From Anaerolineae bacterium (GTDB lineage Bacteria; Chloroflexota; Anaerolineae; Aggregatilineales; UBA3940), in contig JAFGOY010000018.1 in NCBI GenBank assembly GCA_016926255.1, positions 1 to 64,000 of the forward strand: a stretch of DNA of 64,000 nt. The letters run 5' to 3'. Position numbers and translations under genes: made by a program. Each line of letters opens with the position of its first letter. Position 1 is the first letter of the stretch. The notes beneath the pieces are model-generated. The model was not told the origin of the DNA, searched no databases, and worked only from the letters and a program-made list of their open reading frames with translations. Shown here one piece after another: positions 18,843 through 26,791 of the stretch.

Positions 18843-20411
18843 TTATCCCCCACCCTCGAAGGTGACCTTGACGCTCCCGATCACCACGCGGTCGCCGTCC
18901 TTCAACGCGCGGGGACTGCCCTGCCTGGCCTCTTTCTTGTTCACCCACGTCCCGTTCAGGCTGCCCAGGTCTTCGATCCACCATTTGTTATCTTCGAAGA
19001 ACAACCGGCAGTGATGGCGTGACGCCGTCCGCGCCTCGTCGATCTCCAGGTCTTGCAGGTCGACCGCGTAGACACCCTCCTCGTCGCTCACGCCGCGCCC
19101 GATCACCGTCTGCGGGATGCGAAGCTGGATCACGATACCGTTCTCGGCCACCAATCGACCGCCCGGCATGTCGATCTCGTCCGGGGGCGGCGTCGCCGCC
19201 GAAATGCGGGTCGCCGCGCGCTGGATATCCTCGGCGACCAGCGGCTCTTTCCTGATCAACTCCTCCACCCGGTCGACCAAGTCCTTGACCGGGATCGACT
19301 GCACCCGGTCGCGTTCGGCAAGCCCGGCCAGCACTTCCTCCGCCGGGATGTCGAAATCGGTTGCCGGGTCGACATGATCGAGCCGGATTTGAGTCAGGTC
19401 ACGCGCCTCGCCCGGCAGGCTGGCGGTGAGCATATCGTACAGGGCAAGGCCAAGCGCGTACATATCGGGCTGATTGTCGGCGGCCTGGGCGCGCCGCAGC
19501 GCCCTGACCAGTCCCGGAATCGCACGCGGGTCGCCGATCATGCGCAGGGCTTCGGCAGATACGCGCCGGACATCGGCATCTTCGTCGTTCAGGCAGGAGA
19601 GCAGTTCCGGCACCGGCTCATCGCTGCCGATCTGCCCCAGCGCCGCCGCCGCCGAATAGCGCACGACGGCCCGGCGGTCGGAGAGCGCCATTTTGAGTTC
19701 TTTGACCGCCGCTTCGCTGCCAATCGCACCGAGTGCCATCGCCGCGTCACGACGGACACCGCTGCGCTCGTCGGAGAGCGCCCCGGCCAGCCCCGGAACG
19801 GCAATCGAATCGCCGATCCAGCCGAGCGAGCGAGCCGCGGCCCGCCGCACCTGGGGATGATCGTCACGCAGCGCCCCGACCAGTTCACTCACCGACCGGA
19901 TATCGCCGATGCGGCCCATTGCCCAGGCCGCGGAATAGCGCACACTCTCGTCGTCATCCTCAAGGGCGGTCATCAGCGCCGGGAGCGCCTCGGCGTCCCC
20001 GATGCGGCCCAGCGCTTCAGCGACGTTCCGGCGCAGTGCCGGGCTCTCGGTAGTGATCGCTTCCACCAGGGGCGAAACCAGTTCCGGGTGGCCCAGCCAC
20101 CCGGCGGCGCGCGCCGCCGCACAGCGAACGCCCGGATCGGGGTGCTGGAGCGCATCGATCAGCGGCTGATCGGCGTGCTCGCTCCCCGCACAGGAAACCA
20201 GCACGCGAACCAGATCGAGGATGGCGGCGACAGCCTCACGGCGGTCGTCGGTGGTGCTGCTCAATGCGTCGAGCAGTGCGGGGATCGCAGCTTCACCCAG
20301 ATGGCGGGACGGCTCGTCTTCCTGCTGCTCATCGAGATAAGTGTTACGCAGCACGTCGATCAGCCCGGCGGCGGCGTCCCATAATTCGAGTTGGTTGTCA
20401 GCCTGGTTCAT
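18843..20411 (-). CDS. HEAT-repeat / kinase C-lobe relic / FHA protein
   Basis: Residues about 85-305 hold seven HEAT-like (PBS-lyase-type) repeats with an exact 31-residue period marked by the 'G.IGD' turns at 107, 139, 170, 201, 232, 263 and 294. Residues 312-386 look like the C-terminal part of a Hanks-type Ser/Thr kinase: QPDMYALGLALYDMLTASLP (subdomain IX, usually 'SDIYSLG..LYE.LTG..P') and a later AERDRVQS...DLVDRVEEL helix. The catalytic loop, P-loop and N-lobe are absent. An FHA domain follows (about 433-520: IGRGVSDEEG, SRHH, GSLNGTWVN). It cannot phosphorylate, but should bind phosphothreonine partners. 522 aa, soluble. Confidence 0.82.
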   Translation of the reverse strand: MNQADNQLELWDAAAGLIDVLRNTYLDEQQEDEPSRHLGEAAIPALLDALSSTTDDRREAVAAILDLVRVLVSCAGSEHADQPLIDALQHPDPGVRCAAARAAGWLGHPELVSPLVEAITTESPALRRNVAEALGRIGDAEALPALMTALEDDDESVRYSAAWAMGRIGDIRSVSELVGALRDDHPQVRRAAARSLGWIGDSIAVPGLAGALSDERSGVRRDAAMALGAIGSEAAVKELKMALSDRRAVVRYSAAAALGQIGSDEPVPELLSCLNDEDADVRRVSAEALRMIGDPRAIPGLVRALRRAQAADNQPDMYALGLALYDMLTASLPGEARDLTQIRLDHVDPATDFDIPAEEVLAGLAERDRVQSIPVKDLVDRVEELIRKEPLVAEDIQRAATRISAATPPPDEIDMPGGRLVAENGIVIQLRIPQTVIGRGVSDEEGVYAVDLQDLEIDEARTASRHHCRLFFEDNKWWIEDLGSLNGTWVNKKEARQGSPRALKDGDRVVIGSVKVTFEGGG

Positions 20412-20511
20412 TGATTTTTGTTCCCTGAGTCGACAACTAATGACCGTTTCTTTAGATTAGCATGCACTCGAATCTTACGCTATCGGGGGCAGAGGAGCAA
20501 TGTGATTATAT

Positions 20512-20741
20512 TCCTGTTCGAGAGTGTCGCATAACCTCTAACTGGAGATTCGAGACGCCCATCAGCCTGTTTTTTGCCCTCACCCTAAATCCCTCTCCCT
20601 CATGGAGAGGGACTTCATCCGGCTTGTTCACCCTTCTCCATGAGGGAGAAGGGCCGGGGATGAAGGCTTTTCAGCGGCTGGTTGGTGCCGCACACGCCAA
20701 CAGAGATCAAAAAAACAAGTTATGCGACACTCTCCTGTTCG
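20512..20741. mobile_element. MITE-like element with terminal inverted repeats and 9-bp target duplication
   Basis: AGAGTGTCGCATAAC (20521-20535) is the exact inverse of GTTATGCGACACTCT (20719-20733). Immediately outside lies a direct repeat TCCTGTTCG (20512-20520 and 20733-20741), which can be stretched to 11 bases and shares one or two bases with the inverted repeats. The inside, about 210 bases, has no gene and includes a variant of the 46-bp repeat (20577-20615). This is the structure of a non-autonomous transposon inserted with a 9-base duplication. No parent transposase is in the window. Confidence 0.7.
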
Positions 20742-20769
20742 AGTGAGGAAACTTCGGGGTTGGAGAGGG

Positions 20770-23595
20770 TTATTCGCGTTGAACGGTCGGGATCGAGAAA
20801 GTGAAGGTACTGCCTTTGCCGGGTTCGCTCTCGGCCCAGATATCACCGCCATGTTTCTCGACGATCTGCTTGCAAATGGTAAGACCCAGTCCGACACCGG
20901 AAACCGCCGAATTGGACCGGTCGGCGCGGTAGAAGCGCTCGAACAGGTGGGCCTGGACTTCGGGCGACATCCCGATGCCCTCGTCCCGGACGCTTACTTC
21001 AGCCCGGCTGTCCCGTTCGTCGATGCGGATCGTCACCGTGCCGCCGCGTGGTGAATACTTGATCGCATTCGACACAAGGTTACGCACAACCTGATCGAGC
21101 CGCAGGGGGTCACCGTTCACCCGGAGGCCGTCGTCGATGTTGTCCAGTTTAAAGGTATGGCCGGAACCGGCGACATCATAGGATTGGGCAACCATGCGGA
21201 TGACCTCCCCTATATCGACCGGCTCGAACGACATATCCAGCCCGCGCCCAGCCTGGATTCTCGCCACGTCGAGCAGGTTGTCGACCAGCCCACCGAGATG
21301 GGTCGACTGGTTGTTGATGTATTGTAGATACCGGGTCCGGCGATCCTGCACCAGTTCACGGGTGAGCAGAATCTCGGTGAATCCCCGGATGGTGGTCAGC
21401 GGGGTGCGCAGTTCGTGGGCGGCGGTCGAGAGCAGCGCATCCTTTACCCGTTCGAGGTCTTTCAAGGCTGTGATGTCGCGGATCATGCAAACGGCCCCGT
21501 TGAACTTTCCAGATTCAGTGATCGGGGCGAGGGCGATTTCCGCATCGAATGAGTGGCCCGACCGGTGGTTGGCGATGACCTCCAGGCGGATGGGTTCGTG
21601 GCTTTCGGAAAGCTGCGAGAGCGCCATCGCCAGCGCGTCTTTCGATTCGTTGGCAACGAGCGAGAGAGGATGCTTGCCTGCGAGCAAGTTCGACTGGCAG
21701 CCGAGAATGGTTTCACAGGTCGAGTTACCCGTCTCGATGAACCGCGAACTATCGAGCAGCAGGATCGCGTCGGGACTGTTGTCCAGGATCGTCTCGGCGC
21801 GTTCTTTCGACCTGACCAGTTCGGCGGTAACGTTCTGTACCCTGGCTTTGAGATCGTCGCTGTAGGATTGCAGTTCCCGGTAGAGCCACTCGGACTTGAT
21901 CGCCGAACTGGTTACCGCTCGGACGATCTCGTAGGCAGAGAGGGATTCAAAACACAGGTCGAGAATCAACAGGCCGATTTGCTCGTCCTGCAAAAATATA
22001 GGCAGCACGACATAGCTGGTGCTGGCGGCTGTCACGCGGTAGTCGGCGGCAATCAACTGGTGGGTCGGGAAGCGGATTCCCTCGTCGGCGGCAATCAATT
22101 TGTTGTCCGGCGTGTAGGCCATCACCAGCCGAGACCATTCCGAATCCCAGCGTTTGTCCTCGAACAGGGCCAGGTAGCCTTCCCTGATGCCGAGGAAGGG
22201 GAGGTGTTCGGACAGGATCATCATCTGCTCGTTCAGGTGCAGTGTCGAAACGAGTTCAAATACCAACTGCCGGATGAGTACATTCTGCTCTTCGCTGCTG
22301 GCCTCTTTGTTGACCTGCACCTGAAACGTCGATTCGCTGATCATCACGCGTGCCTGGTGGAAAAGATTTTCGGCCCGACGGATAGTTTGATCGTCTTTGA
22401 GGGCGGGCAGCATGACCTGCCGGACAGCGGAGATCACCCCCTGCCACTCACTGATTTTTCCGCCCTGGGCAATGACTTCGTCAAGCAGCCGGTTGAAGGT
22501 CGACAGGAAATGTACGGAAGTATTGTCCCGGATCGAATCGACAAAGGAATGAAGCAGATCGGAGGGCCATGAGGCAGGCAGTTTAACAAAGGAGGTGCGG
22601 ATTGGGGTTGTGATGTGGGAGAGGATGGTATCCGGCAAGGGCCGACGGAGATCGTCCAGGTTGGCGATGCCGTCGGTTTGCACCTGATCCTCGACGCCGG
22701 TGATCCAGGGTGAAAGACAGCCGCAGGAACGGCGCACCATCAGCCGGGTGGGCAGATCGACCCGGTCGGGGGTGGAGTCGCCCCTTATCTTTGACAGAAG
22801 CAGGCGCACACCTTCGGCTCCCTGCCTGGATTTGGGCTGGTGAACGGTCGCGAGGGGAGGGGTAAATGCCGCCGCCACATCCAGGTCGTCAAAGCCGATC
22901 ACGGCGATATCTTCAGGGATACGGTATCCACGCTCTTGCAGTATCCCGGCAATGCCGATTGCCAGCAGGTCGCTAGCAGCCACGACCGCTTCAAATTCAA
23001 CCCGGCGTTCGTCGAGCAGCCGCCGGGCGCATTTTTTACCCTCGGCATAGAGGAACCCGCAGGACACAATCAGGTCGGGGTCGAAATCGATGCCGTTTTC
23101 ATGCAGGGCGCGAAGATAACCCAGGTAGCGCTGTTCGGCTTCGAGGTGCCCTTCAGGGCCTTTCGCATAGACGATGCGATGGATTCCATGTTCGGTGATC
23201 AGGTGGTTGACGGCTTCGTAACTGCCGATCTCGTTGTCGACGACAACATTGGCGACGCCCTCGATCTCCTGACCCAGGCAGACAACCGGCAGCGGCTCAT
23301 ACCGGTGGCAGAGATCGACGACGCTTGCGCTGTTGTAGTATCCGAGATTACCCGCGAAGATCAGGAGGCCGTCGACGTTTTCCGGGACGGGCAGGTTATA
23401 GACGAAGTTGGCATTGTCGGCGAAACGGTCGGGAATTTCGAGGCCACGGCCAACAAAGCAAAACACATTGATATCGTTCGCCTGTGCTTCGCTGATTACA
23501 CCCTTCAACACTGTGCTTTGATAGCCGTTATCCAGCCAATCGACCAATACACCAATGGTGGGGCGCTTCTGGTACCTGTCGCCCGCATGCACCAT
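20770..23595 (-). CDS. Soluble sensor histidine kinase with N-terminal LacI-type ligand domain (copy 1)
   Basis: Residue numbers count from a GTG three codons earlier. Order: LacI/GalR-type periplasmic-binding fold without helix-turn-helix (13-295, ending RRSCGCLSPW), helical linker, GAF-like region (about 445-575), PAS (602-715), HisKA with AAHELRTPLTTIRGF (His730), HATPase with NLVSNAIKYSP, VRDEGIGM and GVGLGLTI. No signal peptide or membrane helix, so it should sense a small cytoplasmic ligand, probably a sugar. No receiver domain and no regulator gene nearby. The ATG at 23595 has GAGG eight bases upstream. First of three tandem paralogues on this strand. Confidence 0.87.
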   Translation of the reverse strand: MVHAGDRYQKRPTIGVLVDWLDNGYQSTVLKGVISEAQANDINVFCFVGRGLEIPDRFADNANFVYNLPVPENVDGLLIFAGNLGYYNSASVVDLCHRYEPLPVVCLGQEIEGVANVVVDNEIGSYEAVNHLITEHGIHRIVYAKGPEGHLEAEQRYLGYLRALHENGIDFDPDLIVSCGFLYAEGKKCARRLLDERRVEFEAVVAASDLLAIGIAGILQERGYRIPEDIAVIGFDDLDVAAAFTPPLATVHQPKSRQGAEGVRLLLSKIRGDSTPDRVDLPTRLMVRRSCGCLSPWITGVEDQVQTDGIANLDDLRRPLPDTILSHITTPIRTSFVKLPASWPSDLLHSFVDSIRDNTSVHFLSTFNRLLDEVIAQGGKISEWQGVISAVRQVMLPALKDDQTIRRAENLFHQARVMISESTFQVQVNKEASSEEQNVLIRQLVFELVSTLHLNEQMMILSEHLPFLGIREGYLALFEDKRWDSEWSRLVMAYTPDNKLIAADEGIRFPTHQLIAADYRVTAASTSYVVLPIFLQDEQIGLLILDLCFESLSAYEIVRAVTSSAIKSEWLYRELQSYSDDLKARVQNVTAELVRSKERAETILDNSPDAILLLDSSRFIETGNSTCETILGCQSNLLAGKHPLSLVANESKDALAMALSQLSESHEPIRLEVIANHRSGHSFDAEIALAPITESGKFNGAVCMIRDITALKDLERVKDALLSTAAHELRTPLTTIRGFTEILLTRELVQDRRTRYLQYINNQSTHLGGLVDNLLDVARIQAGRGLDMSFEPVDIGEVIRMVAQSYDVAGSGHTFKLDNIDDGLRVNGDPLRLDQVVRNLVSNAIKYSPRGGTVTIRIDERDSRAEVSVRDEGIGMSPEVQAHLFERFYRADRSNSAVSGVGLGLTICKQIVEKHGGDIWAESEPGKGSTFTFSIPTVQRE

Positions 23596-23642
23596 GTCTG
23601 CCACCTCGGTTCAGGAGATTTTCCTGTAAGCGTTCTCTATCC

Positions 23643-23693
23643 TAAGTATATAGTTTGTGCGAATGACAGCACACTACAATTGCATAAGGATTT
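23643..23693 (-). promoter_or_regulatory. Conserved upstream element of LacI-kinase copy 1
   Basis: On the minus strand AATCCTTATGCAATTGTAGT is followed 19 bases later by CTATATACTTA, which contains a good -10 hexamer (TATACT). The same two blocks, with exactly the same 19-base gap of unrelated sequence, stand upstream of copy 2 at 26625-26675. Block one is probably a regulator site, block two the promoter -10. Confidence 0.6.
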
Positions 23694-23740
23694 CGTTTGA
23701 GCAGTGTATGACACGATCATGGACGGGCCGGCAGGAATCG

Positions 23741-26572
23741 CTACTCGTGCTGAACGGTCGGGATCGAGAAGGTGAAGGTGCTGCCTTTGCCGGGTTCGCT
23801 CTCGACCCAGATTTCCCCGCCGTGCCCTTCGACGATCTGCTTGCAGATGGTGAGGCCCAGCCCGGCCCCGCCGATCGCCGAGTCGGATTGGTCGGCGCGG
23901 TAGAAGCGCTCGAACAGGTGTGACTGCTGCTCCGGGGTCATCCCGATCCCCTCGTCCCGGATGCTTACTTCGAGCCGACCGTCCCGTGCGGCGGCAGTGA
24001 TGGTCACCACACCACCGCCGGGCGAATACTTGACCGCATTCGAGACCAGGTTGCGCACGACCTGATCGAGCCGCAGCGGGTCGCCAATCACCGGCGGCAG
24101 GTGATCGAGATTGACCAGTTCGAAGGCGTGGCCGGAGTTGATCTCCCGGTAGGCGGCGACCACCGACCGGAGGATCGGCTCCAGATCGACCATCTCGAAC
24201 GAAATTTCCAGCCCGCGCCCGGCCTGGATGCGGGCCACGTCAAGCAGGTTGTCGACCAGCCCACCGAGATGGGTCGATTGTTCGTAGATGAAGCCCATAT
24301 AACGATCTCGGCGTTCTTCGGTGAGGTCACGGGTGCGCAGGATTTCGCTGAAGCCCCGGATGGTGGTCAGCGGGGTGCGCAGCTCGTGAGCAGCGGTCGA
24401 GAGGAGGGCATCTTTCATGCGTTCCAGGTCTTTCAGGGCGCTGATATCGCGAATGGTGCAGACTGCTCCACGATAGATGCCGCCATCGGCAACCGGTGCG
24501 AGGGCGACTTCCGCATCGAACAGCACACCCTTTTCAGGCTTTGCGATCACTTCAAAGCGGATCGGGCCCTTATTCCCGGCAAACTGTTCAACGCTTTTTA
24601 TGACATCGCTCCCCAATTCGCCGGACACCAGCATGGACGGGTGTTTGCCGCGCAGTTCATCAGCCGAATAGCCAAAAACCTCCGAGCAGGTGGAGTTGAC
24701 CACGTCGATCAGCCCGGATTTGTCCAGGAGCAGGATCGCATCGGGGCTGTTGTTCAGGATGTTCTCGGCCTGTTCCTTCGACTGGATCAGATCTGCCGTG
24801 GCTTTCCTGATGACCGATTCCAGATTCTGGCTGTAAGATTGAAGCTCCTGGTAGAACGACCCGGATTTGATCGCTGCGCTGGTGACGGCCCGGATCAGTT
24901 CGTAGGCAGTGAGCGAATCATAGTTGAGTTCCAGAACGAGCAGGCCGATATACTCGTTCCGGTAGTAGATTGGCTGAACGGTATACATGATACCATCTCC
25001 AACCTGTCCGTACTGTTCGGGGATCACCTGCCGGGTCGGGAAGCGGATGCCGTCACCATCGGCGATAAAGGTTCGCTCCGGGGTGTAGGCCATCACCAGA
25101 TTGGACCATTCAGCATTGGGATCGTGATCTTCGAAGAGAGTCAGGTATCCGCAGCGGATGCCCAGACCGGGGAGTCCGTCGATCAGGATTTGAAGCTGCT
25201 CGCCAAAGTCGGCGGTCGAAGCCAGGTTGAAGATCACCTGGCGGAGAAGCGACATCCGCCGCCGGTCGAGAATTTCCAGGCCGACCTGGGCCTGGTAGAC
25301 CGACTCGCCAATCAGGACCCGCGCCTGATGCAGAAGTTGATCGGCACGCTCGCGGCTGGCGGGGGAGTTCAGAGAGGGCAGTATAATCTGCTGTACTGCC
25401 GAGATCACCCCCTGCCACTCGCCGACCTTCCCGCGCTGCCGGGCGACTTCATCCAGCAGGTAAGTGAGAACCAGCAGGAAACGCTGGGGAGCATCCTCCT
25501 GGCTTGAGTAGACGAACGCGGTCAGCAGGTTGGCGGGCCAGTCATCGGGCAGCCTGACGTGCGAACTCTGCACCAGCGACCTGACCTGAGCGAGGATGGT
25601 TTCGGGCCAGGCTTTCGCCAGATCGATCAGATTCGTACCGTCCTCTATCGGGTCACGCCGCTTCACGCCGGACACCCAGGGCGAGAGGCAGCCGCAAGAG
25701 CGCCGCGTGACAAGGTGGGTGGGCAATACAACCAGATCTGGCACCGGTTCGCCGCGAATCTTCGCTATCAGAGCGCGAACCCCTTCTACACCCTGATCGA
25801 TAATCGGCTGGGCGACGGTTGCCAGCGGCGGGGTACAGGCTGCCGCGACATCCAGATCGTCGAAGCCGATGACGGCGACATCTTCCGGCACATAGAGGCC
25901 GCGCTCGTTTAGCTGCTCGATAATGCCAATCGCCAGCAGGTCATTGGCAGCAACAATCGCATCGAATTCGACTCTTCGCTCGTCGAGCAGCACACGGATC
26001 GTTTCTTCGGCCAGTTCCAGGTCAAAGCCTCCGGGGGCAACCAGAGATGGATCGAACGCGATGCCGTTCTCTTTCAGGGCCCGCCGGTATCCCTGAAAGC
26101 GTTCACCGGCTTCGAGCTGCTTTTCAGGCCCCATCGCGTAGGCGATCCGGTGAAGGCCATGCCTGAGAATCAGGTGGCTGACGGCGTCACAGGTACCGGC
26201 TTCGTTGGCGACGTTGATGCTGGACACACCCTCGACACGCTGGCCCAGGCTGACGATGGGCAGCGATTGATGCTTTTCACACAACTGCTCGACACTTTCA
26301 GGATCAAAGCGGCTGAGGCGGTTCGACATAACAATCAGACCATCGACGCTTTTCGCGGAGGGCAGATCGTAGATGAAGTTGGCATTGCTGGCGTACCGCT
26401 CCGGGTGATTGGGCTGCTGGCCGACAAAGCAGAGAATATTGACATCGTTGGCCCTGGCCTCGCTGATGATCCCCTTCAAAAGCAGGGAAGGATGCTCATC
26501 ACCCAGCCAGTCGGTCAGCACCCCGATGGTGATTCGATCAGACTGAGACTGTCTTTGGTGTGGCTTTATCAT
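23741..26572 (-). CDS. Soluble sensor histidine kinase with N-terminal LacI-type ligand domain (copy 2)
   Basis: Same order as copy 1: LacI-type domain (ITIGVLTDWLGDEHPS to RRSCGCLSPW), linker, GAF-like region, PAS with NSPDAILLLDKSGLIDVVN, HisKA with AAHELRTPLTTIRGFSEIL, and HATPase with NLVSNAVKYSPGGG and GAGLGLTI. 943 aa. The catalytic His and ATP-binding boxes are intact. The ligand pocket region is less conserved than the kinase part, which suggests different ligands. The frame opens at GTG 26578; ATG 26572 is chosen, but neither has a clear ribosome site. It has its own promoter-like element upstream, so the three copies are probably separate transcripts. Confidence 0.87.
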   Translation of the reverse strand: MIKPHQRQSQSDRITIGVLTDWLGDEHPSLLLKGIISEARANDVNILCFVGQQPNHPERYASNANFIYDLPSAKSVDGLIVMSNRLSRFDPESVEQLCEKHQSLPIVSLGQRVEGVSSINVANEAGTCDAVSHLILRHGLHRIAYAMGPEKQLEAGERFQGYRRALKENGIAFDPSLVAPGGFDLELAEETIRVLLDERRVEFDAIVAANDLLAIGIIEQLNERGLYVPEDVAVIGFDDLDVAAACTPPLATVAQPIIDQGVEGVRALIAKIRGEPVPDLVVLPTHLVTRRSCGCLSPWVSGVKRRDPIEDGTNLIDLAKAWPETILAQVRSLVQSSHVRLPDDWPANLLTAFVYSSQEDAPQRFLLVLTYLLDEVARQRGKVGEWQGVISAVQQIILPSLNSPASRERADQLLHQARVLIGESVYQAQVGLEILDRRRMSLLRQVIFNLASTADFGEQLQILIDGLPGLGIRCGYLTLFEDHDPNAEWSNLVMAYTPERTFIADGDGIRFPTRQVIPEQYGQVGDGIMYTVQPIYYRNEYIGLLVLELNYDSLTAYELIRAVTSAAIKSGSFYQELQSYSQNLESVIRKATADLIQSKEQAENILNNSPDAILLLDKSGLIDVVNSTCSEVFGYSADELRGKHPSMLVSGELGSDVIKSVEQFAGNKGPIRFEVIAKPEKGVLFDAEVALAPVADGGIYRGAVCTIRDISALKDLERMKDALLSTAAHELRTPLTTIRGFSEILRTRDLTEERRDRYMGFIYEQSTHLGGLVDNLLDVARIQAGRGLEISFEMVDLEPILRSVVAAYREINSGHAFELVNLDHLPPVIGDPLRLDQVVRNLVSNAVKYSPGGGVVTITAAARDGRLEVSIRDEGIGMTPEQQSHLFERFYRADQSDSAIGGAGLGLTICKQIVEGHGGEIWVESEPGKGSTFTFSIPTVQHE

Positions 26573-26624
26573 CAGCACGCGGCTTTATTATTAACACAGT
26601 TTAACAACATATCCTCCATACTAT

Positions 26625-26675
26625 TAAGTATATAGAGTTCGGCCACTGGGAAATACTACAATTTCATAAGGATTT
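26625..26675 (-). promoter_or_regulatory. Conserved upstream element of LacI-kinase copy 2
   Basis: AATCCTTATGAAATTGTAGT, a 19-base gap, then CTATATACTTA on the minus strand. It differs from the copy-1 element by one base across 31 conserved positions while the gap sequence is unrelated. Copy 3 has only a diverged version (AATCC and ATATATAC, about 29679-29706). Confidence 0.6.
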
Positions 26676-26791
26676 GGGCGGCCGGTTTGCCACTCGCAGG
26701 CACTTCGTCAAAAGGCCCATCGCGGCGGCGGTGGAAGATACTGCATCAGTATAAGATGAAACTGGCCTCGTGTGAATTTACCTGGAGGCGG

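Noticed and set aside
19053..20384. 443-codon open frame on the plus strand
   Set aside because: It is antisense to the HEAT/FHA gene. The GC-rich codon bias of that gene keeps the opposite frame open; the peptide is low-complexity Arg/Asp/Gly-rich with no domain.
24101..25507. 468-codon open frame on the plus strand
   Set aside because: Antisense shadow of LacI-kinase copy 2. Similar shadows occur opposite copies 1 and 3 (21553-22572, 26687-27847), which shows they come from codon bias.
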